Source: Nematostella vectensis (Eukaryota; Cnidaria; Anthozoa; Actiniaria; Edwardsiidae). Taken from it: DNA of 64,000 nucleotides. The notes under the pieces were generated by a model that saw nothing but the letters and a program-made list of their open reading frames with translations, did not search any database and was not told where the DNA came from. Location: contig NC_064044.1 in NCBI RefSeq assembly GCF_932526225.1, forward strand, positions 3,436,092 to 3,500,091, in the 5' to 3' direction. The position numbers and the translations under genes were made by a program. Shown here in pieces: positions 59,986 to 64,000 of the stretch; position 1 is the stretch's first letter; the number at the start of each line of letters is the position of its first letter.

Positions 59986-60210
59986 ATGTCAACTGAAAAC
60001 AAACTTGTGAAAACGATCACCGACTCAGCAGTCATCATCGGATTAGCCGCCGGTATGGGTTATGTTGCTAAAAAGGCTATGAAAGAGTCATTCATCAGCG
60101 ACCCTTCGTCAAGTGTTACAAACTACGCTAAATGGGTTGCTGTCCTGTCCGGTAGTATGTATCTGAAAGATTATCTGGAAACACAAAAGATTTTGCCAAA
60201 ACCGCTGTAG
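59986..60210 (+). CDS. Polinton small membrane protein, 74 residues
   Basis: Two hydrophobic segments: SAVIIGLAAGMGYVAKKA (about residues 14-31) and AKWVAVLSGSMYLKDYL (about 46-62). They are separated by a short polar loop with DPSSS, and the tail is KILPKPL. The layout (short, two membrane segments, Lys-rich turn) recurs in the small proteins of cnidarian Polintons as far as I recall. Role unknown, perhaps a virion membrane or pore protein. Confidence 0.8.
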   Translation: MSTENKLVKTITDSAVIIGLAAGMGYVAKKAMKESFISDPSSSVTNYAKWVAVLSGSMYLKDYLETQKILPKPL

Positions 60211-60214
60211 GTGA

Positions 60215-60224
60215 CTTAAAGATC
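60215..60224 (+). promoter_or_regulatory. CTTAAAGATC motif, 138-residue gene
   Basis: GTGACTTAAAGATC starting 28 bases before the ATG at 60243. Confidence 0.6.
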
Positions 60225-60242
60225 TTATAGATTGATTAATAA

Positions 60243-60659
60243 ATGGCGAGTATAGCATTTATGATTGGTGGAGCTATTCTTAATGCGACGGCATTCGTTG
60301 GAGGGAGTTACCTAGCGAGATACTTATCTTCTGACGCTACTCATGTTGATAAAGAAAAAATAAGACACGATAAAGCGCTTGAAAAGTATCAACAAGCAAT
60401 GGGTGATTGGCAGAAAAAACGACAGGAATATCAGGATTGGTTGGGGGAAGAATATAATAATAAACTTCGTGCAGACCAGAATGATAAGGAGACCGATCAG
60501 GCTTTCAAACTATACGCTCAAACACATCCAGATTTTGATTTGAAAGAGCCTGAGCTCTCAGATTACTACAGACCAAGTAGCAACCAAAAGATGGGAGAGA
60601 TGGCATATGTTGGAGGTGGAATGTTAGCTCTTGGCTATGTAGCGAGTAGGTGGATATGA
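60243..60659 (+). CDS. Polinton membrane-anchored coiled-coil protein, 138 residues
   Basis: The hydrophobic N-terminus (IAFMIGGAILNATAFVGG, residues 4-21) and hydrophobic C-terminus (MAYVGGGMLALGYVASRW) flank a charged, helical centre with EKYQQAMGDWQKKRQEY that should form a coiled coil. This hairpin-like arrangement with two membrane anchors suggests a structural virion component. No catalytic motif is seen. Confidence 0.8.
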   Translation: MASIAFMIGGAILNATAFVGGSYLARYLSSDATHVDKEKIRHDKALEKYQQAMGDWQKKRQEYQDWLGEEYNNKLRADQNDKETDQAFKLYAQTHPDFDLKEPELSDYYRPSSNQKMGEMAYVGGGMLALGYVASRWI

Positions 60660-60669
60660 GCCGGCACGA

Positions 60670-60679
60670 CTTAAAGATT
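60670..60679 (+). promoter_or_regulatory. CTTAAAGATT motif, 340-residue gene
   Basis: ACGACTTAAAGATTTC starting 34 bases before the ATG at 60704. Confidence 0.65.
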
Positions 60680-60703
60680 TCTTATTTTCAAACAAAATAA
60701 GAA

Positions 60704-61726
60704 ATGGATATAGATTTTGATCCCACAACAGAAGAAGGTAGAGAAGATTTGAATACTACCGTGGACGAAGAATATGATTCTCTTCTTCCAAACGATGATG
60801 AGGGAGTAGAACCATGGATTAAAAGGATCTCAACTAGATTCGGTAGAGCTACAAGCCACGTGATAGGGAGGTTGCGTGATTTATGGAAAACACGAAACCC
60901 TGGGAAGGCTGTCCCCGAGTACATGGAGTTACAGAATATGGGGGGTTCTTCTTCAACGGACGCACTTAGGGTAGACCTTTTGTTATCGAAATATCCAGAT
61001 CTTGATGAAAATTTAGTTCAGATTTCAACGGATGAAAGAGGGAAACAATTCATTTCCTTCTATTCTGCGAGAAAAGGTGGTTGGACTAGACCAGAAAGGT
61101 TGTATAATGAGGATAGAACGGTGCGGAAGAGTGTTGACGACAAAATCAGATCCGGAAAGTACAAGCAAATTCAGATTCAACTCGATGAACTAGACGCTAC
61201 AGGTAATACACTCAGAGAAGAAGAAGAGAGAAACACCGAGCAAATGAGAAAAAATAATGAGGAACGAAGTGAAACAACTAACCAAGAAAGACTAAGAGCT
61301 ATAGATCGTAAAAATGAAGAGCTCAGCGAAAGAAATTCTGTCATAGATGAGACTTTGGAAGAGAATCAATTGGAGAGAGAAAATCTTGAAGAGAGAATGC
61401 CGTTGAAAGATCGTGTCAAAGCGATTTTTAAGAAATACGGATTTACAGTCGCTGCTGTCGTTACCGCTGTGGGTGTTGTTATCGGTGTTATCGTCTCTAA
61501 CCTGAAGACGGGTTTGACAAGTGTTGTAAAAGGCGTTGGAGACGGTCTTAAAACAATAGGCAAGAAATTAGGAGAAATACTCCCAGGAATGGTTGGTGCG
61601 ATAGCTAGTTTCATCTTTAGAACGGCAGGTGAAGTTGTTGGCTTTTTAGCTAAAAACGCATGGCTTCTCATCGTCGCTGTCGTCCTGTATTTCGTAGAAC
61701 GATTTAAAAGGAGACGGAAATCATAA
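60704..61726 (+). CDS. Polinton coiled-coil/amphipathic membrane protein, 340 residues
   Basis: The acidic N-terminus is followed by a long charged coiled coil (about residues 155-230, rich in Glu, Arg and Asn). A C-terminal hydrophobic and glycine-rich part follows: a membrane segment near 246-268, an amphipathic GLTSVVKGVGDGLKTIGKKL segment and a final anchor near 318-334 with the basic tail RFKRRRKS. The amphipathic region recalls membrane-lytic minor capsid proteins such as adenovirus protein VI, but this is only a resemblance of pattern. The promoter of the next gene lies inside its 3' end. Confidence 0.78.
   Translation: MDIDFDPTTEEGREDLNTTVDEEYDSLLPNDDEGVEPWIKRISTRFGRATSHVIGRLRDLWKTRNPGKAVPEYMELQNMGGSSSTDALRVDLLLSKYPDLDENLVQISTDERGKQFISFYSARKGGWTRPERLYNEDRTVRKSVDDKIRSGKYKQIQIQLDELDATGNTLREEEERNTEQMRKNNEERSETTNQERLRAIDRKNEELSERNSVIDETLEENQLERENLEERMPLKDRVKAIFKKYGFTVAAVVTAVGVVIGVIVSNLKTGLTSVVKGVGDGLKTIGKKLGEILPGMVGAIASFIFRTAGEVVGFLAKNAWLLIVAVVLYFVERFKRRRKS
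61703..61710 (+). promoter_or_regulatory. TTTAAAAG motif, penton-like gene
   Basis: ACGATTTAAAAGGAG starting 27 bases before the ATG at 61730. It is contained in the coding end of the preceding gene (encoding the basic tail). Confidence 0.5.
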
Positions 61727-61729
61727 CAA

Positions 61730-62353
61730 ATGGTATTACTCTACATTGAAGGGAACGTTGGTGACTTTACCGTCTATTTAGAACACCCTATTGAAAAGCC
61801 GCGGTTTATCGCGCTGCGAGGATGTGCGTTTCATAATCGTTGTAACAGTCTCTCAAGCGAGGGAACGGTCTCCAACGGTGAGAACATTATCCTTAGGATC
61901 CCCGCGGGGCAGTATACGATCGAGACGCTAAAACGTCAAATAGATGGGGGTATGCGTCTTGGTGAAAAGTCAGTCTCTATTAGAGACTCGTCACTCGAAG
62001 TTCATCGGAACGTCGTGTTGAATGAGCCGCTCGCCTGCCTGTTAGGACTCAAGACCAGGGAGCTGGAAGCAAACACTCGCCACGAGATAAAGATGATAGG
62101 TCACGAGGCTATTTTTATCCACTGCGATCTTGTGAACGCGTCCGACTCCCTCCAACAAGGGGCGCCCTCACAAATCCTAGCAAGTGTAGAACTTGATGAA
62201 GGAAAGATATACCTCAATCCAAGCGATCCGGTACGGATTAGTACCACATCAGTCGGTTACGTGAGTAGTCTCCGTCTTAGTATAAAGGGCGGTGACGGAA
62301 ACACAATAGAGCGCGGTCTCTACCCGATACGTCTAATCTTAGAAATTACTTAA
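61730..62353 (+). CDS. predicted penton-like minor capsid protein
   Basis: 207 residues rich in predicted strands. It begins MVLLYIEGNVGDFTVYLEHP and has IPAGQYTIETL, CLLGLKTRELEAN, FIHCDLVNASDSLQQG and a final PIRLILEI. The length and strand-rich layout fit the single jelly-roll penton of Polintons and adintoviruses, which closes the capsid vertices. It starts three bases after the previous stop codon. The assignment is by family pattern and context. Confidence 0.7.
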   Translation: MVLLYIEGNVGDFTVYLEHPIEKPRFIALRGCAFHNRCNSLSSEGTVSNGENIILRIPAGQYTIETLKRQIDGGMRLGEKSVSIRDSSLEVHRNVVLNEPLACLLGLKTRELEANTRHEIKMIGHEAIFIHCDLVNASDSLQQGAPSQILASVELDEGKIYLNPSDPVRISTTSVGYVSSLRLSIKGGDGNTIERGLYPIRLILEIT

Positions 62354-62356
62354 AGA
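62349..62356 (+). promoter_or_regulatory. CTTAAAGA motif, 201-residue gene
   Basis: ATTACTTAAAGAATA starting 32 bases before the ATG at 62381. Its TAA is also the stop codon of the penton-like gene. Confidence 0.6.
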
Positions 62357-62380
62357 ATAAACTCTCCCCATAATAAAGCT

Positions 62381-62986
62381 ATGGAAGAGTACAACTCGAT
62401 CTACCCGAACGTACCCCGAGGGGTCAGCCCCTCGGGTGATAACTTCAGACTCCAAAAGACCCACGATGTTTTGGGAAGTTTGGAGCAAGAAGTTAAACAT
62501 TACGAGAACGTGAGGAAAAAGTATAAACGAGGGCAGAGCGTGTTTTCAAAGTTAAGTGTGGTCTTAGGACTCTTATCCGTCATTCTTGGGTCTAGTGGTT
62601 TGGGGACTTCTCTGTCAGGTTTGGGCATCATCGTTGGAGTTCCGTTGGGTGCTTTGGCTGGTGTTTTCGGTCTCACCTCTGTAGGCTGTGCGGCGGTTTC
62701 TAAACGGCTGTCGCAAAAAGTCTCCAAGCACGACCAAACAGCGGCGATGGCAAAGGCAAAAGTAAATAGCATACGCGACCTGGTCTCTAAAGCTTTAAAA
62801 GACAACAAAATATCAGACGAAGAGTTCTCTTTAATCTTGAACGAGTTGGACAAGTTTGAGGCTCTAAAGCTCCAGATCCGTCAAAAGTCGGTAAGAGAGG
62901 ACGAAAAAAACGTAAACATTACCAAGCTGAGGGAAACAGTAAGAGAAGAGATTTTGAAAGACCTGGCGAGTCGACCCGCTCGGTGA
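62381..62986 (+). CDS. Polinton membrane protein of unknown function, 201 residues
   Basis: Starts MEEYNSIYPNVPRG. Two close hydrophobic segments (about residues 53-78 and 83-105) make a membrane hairpin, followed by a long charged helical tail with an EEFSLILNELDKF segment. The IYPN start, paired membrane helices and helical tail match a family I recall as common beside Polinton genes in cnidarian genomes; it resembles SLATT-type proteins in layout. A palindromic mini-element encodes PRGVSPSGDN near the N-terminus. Confidence 0.78.
   Translation: MEEYNSIYPNVPRGVSPSGDNFRLQKTHDVLGSLEQEVKHYENVRKKYKRGQSVFSKLSVVLGLLSVILGSSGLGTSLSGLGIIVGVPLGALAGVFGLTSVGCAAVSKRLSQKVSKHDQTAAMAKAKVNSIRDLVSKALKDNKISDEEFSLILNELDKFEALKLQIRQKSVREDEKNVNITKLRETVREEILKDLASRPAR
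62412..62438. repeat. Polinton palindromic mini-element, copy 6 (in coding sequence)
   Basis: ACCCCGAGGGGTCAGCCCCT and then CGGGTG, in frame within the 201-residue gene. Confidence 0.75.
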
Positions 62987-63048
62987 AATTTCTGTACGAG
63001 AGAACTCCCGTCGGATGGATCTATGAATTGAGATGCGTAAAGGACTGA

Positions 63049-63056
63049 TTTAAAAA
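63049..63056 (+). promoter_or_regulatory. TTTAAAAA motif, last gene of the window
   Basis: CTGATTTAAAAACATC starting 28 bases before the ATG at 63077. It matches the motif of the gene at 58848 almost exactly. Confidence 0.6.
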
Positions 63057-63076
63057 CATCTTATATGTCATATAAG

Positions 63077-64000
63077 ATGAAATTTACAGAATTTGTGAAA
63101 AGGTACCCCTACTACTCACGCTTAAGGTTCTCTGCCGACGAGCACGGCAATGCGCAATTCGTTTTCAATGGGGACGAATACGATCCATTCGACAAGAATG
63201 GGAATCTAGTCAAAACGTTATATCACTTCCCTGGTAATAGCTGGAAACCCGAGAATATCCAGGATTTTCTAGTCGCCGACGACACACAAGCATACAAGGA
63301 AACGATCCAGCAACTGTTTGGGTTCCCAAAACAATACAGACTAGACGCGCGTGCAGAGTACAAGATATTGCCGTTGGACGAAAACCCTACGAGAAATAAT
63401 TACGTCTCTTTTGATGTTTTTATAACACCAAAGGTGAAGACACACTTTGTTTTTAGGGACATATTCACCGACAGCTTGCTAGTATTCAGAACAGCAAAGG
63501 AGGCTAGTAGGTGGCTCGACGCCCCGAACCTCAGTTATTGGAGTCAAGCCTTAAATTTTGCTATGTTTTGCGCGACTGCTGGATGTGGTGTGACGCGTGA
63601 CATGATTGACGGCTCTCAAGTGGGGTCATTCTACAGATTTCACATCATTTTCACTATCAGACGAATATTAAACGAGCTACAATGCCCTCTTCCAAAAGAT
63701 AGGCTCTTTAGTTGGAATAAAAACTTCTACAGCGAAGCGGCTTACCAAAAACTAAGAACAGAATTCCGAACTGGTGACGATTTCCGGTTCCTCGGACCGA
63801 TAAATCATGGGTTAGGGAACGTTTATAATTATGATTATCACGGCTTGTCATCTTCTAACGACAAGTATAAGCCTTATGACACCATTGATCAATTACACGA
63901 CGAATGGGACGCTGCCAAAAGCGACCACGAACACATGAATCACTTTGAGATCGAATACCTGAAAGATCTTAGAACTGGGTTTCAGTATGAGTGGTTCTTT
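63077..64000 (+). CDS. Polinton protein of unknown function, 5' part (308 residues, open at right edge)
   Basis: Reading frame from ATG, 28 bases after its promoter motif, open for 308 codons to the end of the window. It starts MKFTEFVKRYPYYSRLRF and is rich in aromatic residues. Later parts include YWSQALNFAMFCATAGCGVT with two close cysteines and a segment with FRFLGPINHGLGNVYNYDYHG. I do not recognise an enzyme motif. Its position after the capsid genes suggests a virion or late protein. The C-terminus is outside the window. Confidence 0.85.
   Translation, partial: MKFTEFVKRYPYYSRLRFSADEHGNAQFVFNGDEYDPFDKNGNLVKTLYHFPGNSWKPENIQDFLVADDTQAYKETIQQLFGFPKQYRLDARAEYKILPLDENPTRNNYVSFDVFITPKVKTHFVFRDIFTDSLLVFRTAKEASRWLDAPNLSYWSQALNFAMFCATAGCGVTRDMIDGSQVGSFYRFHIIFTIRRILNELQCPLPKDRLFSWNKNFYSEAAYQKLRTEFRTGDDFRFLGPINHGLGNVYNYDYHGLSSSNDKYKPYDTIDQLHDEWDAAKSDHEHMNHFEIEYLKDLRTGFQYEWFF

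Larger units (their letters stand above)
51487..64000 (+). mobile_element. Polinton/Maverick (adintovirus-like) element, right end outside window
   Basis: A self-synthesising DNA transposon or integrated virus with open frames for family-B DNA polymerase, integrase, capsid protein, packaging ATPase, penton-like protein and at least six accessory proteins. The proposed left end starts AGTAGTAGTAGGG. The capsid-ATPase-penton set defines a virus-like Polinton. The adenain-type protease usual in the group is not in the window and may lie to the right. Every gene is intact, so the copy is young or still functional. Confidence 0.92.

Overview
The window reads as animal nuclear DNA, most likely from an anthozoan cnidarian (a sea anemone such as Nematostella fits best, though I could not run a search). 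The reasons are intron-containing genes with GT-AG sites, a hedgehog-type Hint exon outside a hedgehog gene, a WSC-like lectin exon, an Elongin A gene, very abundant minisatellites and many transposons.

Layout, left to right. 1-1458 is a 40-bp minisatellite, followed by the first two exons of a MACPF-type pore-forming protein on the minus strand. 5789-6375 is a small retroelement remnant with a complete hammerhead ribozyme. From about 6376 to 19385 there is a plus-strand series of exons that are all phase-compatible (phase 1): a Cys-rich exon, a Pro/Thr-rich mucin-like exon, a WSC-like lectin exon and a terminal Hint (autoprocessing) exon. A single-exon membrane-anchored SGNH hydrolase gene lies between the lectin and Hint exons. 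The SGNH-Hint block is tandemly duplicated (9658-12973 and 12974-20311), and the second copy has been split by a roughly 4.1-kb CR1/L2-like LINE. 23320-32188 is a 13-exon Elongin A gene whose introns hold several repeat arrays, three of which are made from its own splice junctions. 32480-33845 is another minisatellite. 34467-37755 is a four-exon minus-strand gene for a secreted protein with a PVPPRKP-type repeat and a C-terminal LRAT/NlpC-like domain. 40476-41456 is a class A GPCR. 45305-51000 is a 26-bp minisatellite interrupted by a 1.2-kb inverted-repeat transposon.

From about 51487 to the right edge lies a Polinton/Maverick (adintovirus-like) element whose reading frames are all open. It carries a protein-primed-type DNA polymerase B, a minus-strand retroviral-type integrase, a predicted double jelly-roll capsid protein, a packaging ATPase, a penton-like protein and several small structural or membrane proteins. 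Its right end is outside the window. Two shared features stand out: a TTTAAAGA/CTTAAAGA promoter-like motif about 27-35 bases before most start codons, and a small palindrome repeated six times, four of them inside coding sequence.

All exon models are by eye from splice signals, phase and recognised protein similarity. No alignments, RNA data or database searches were available.
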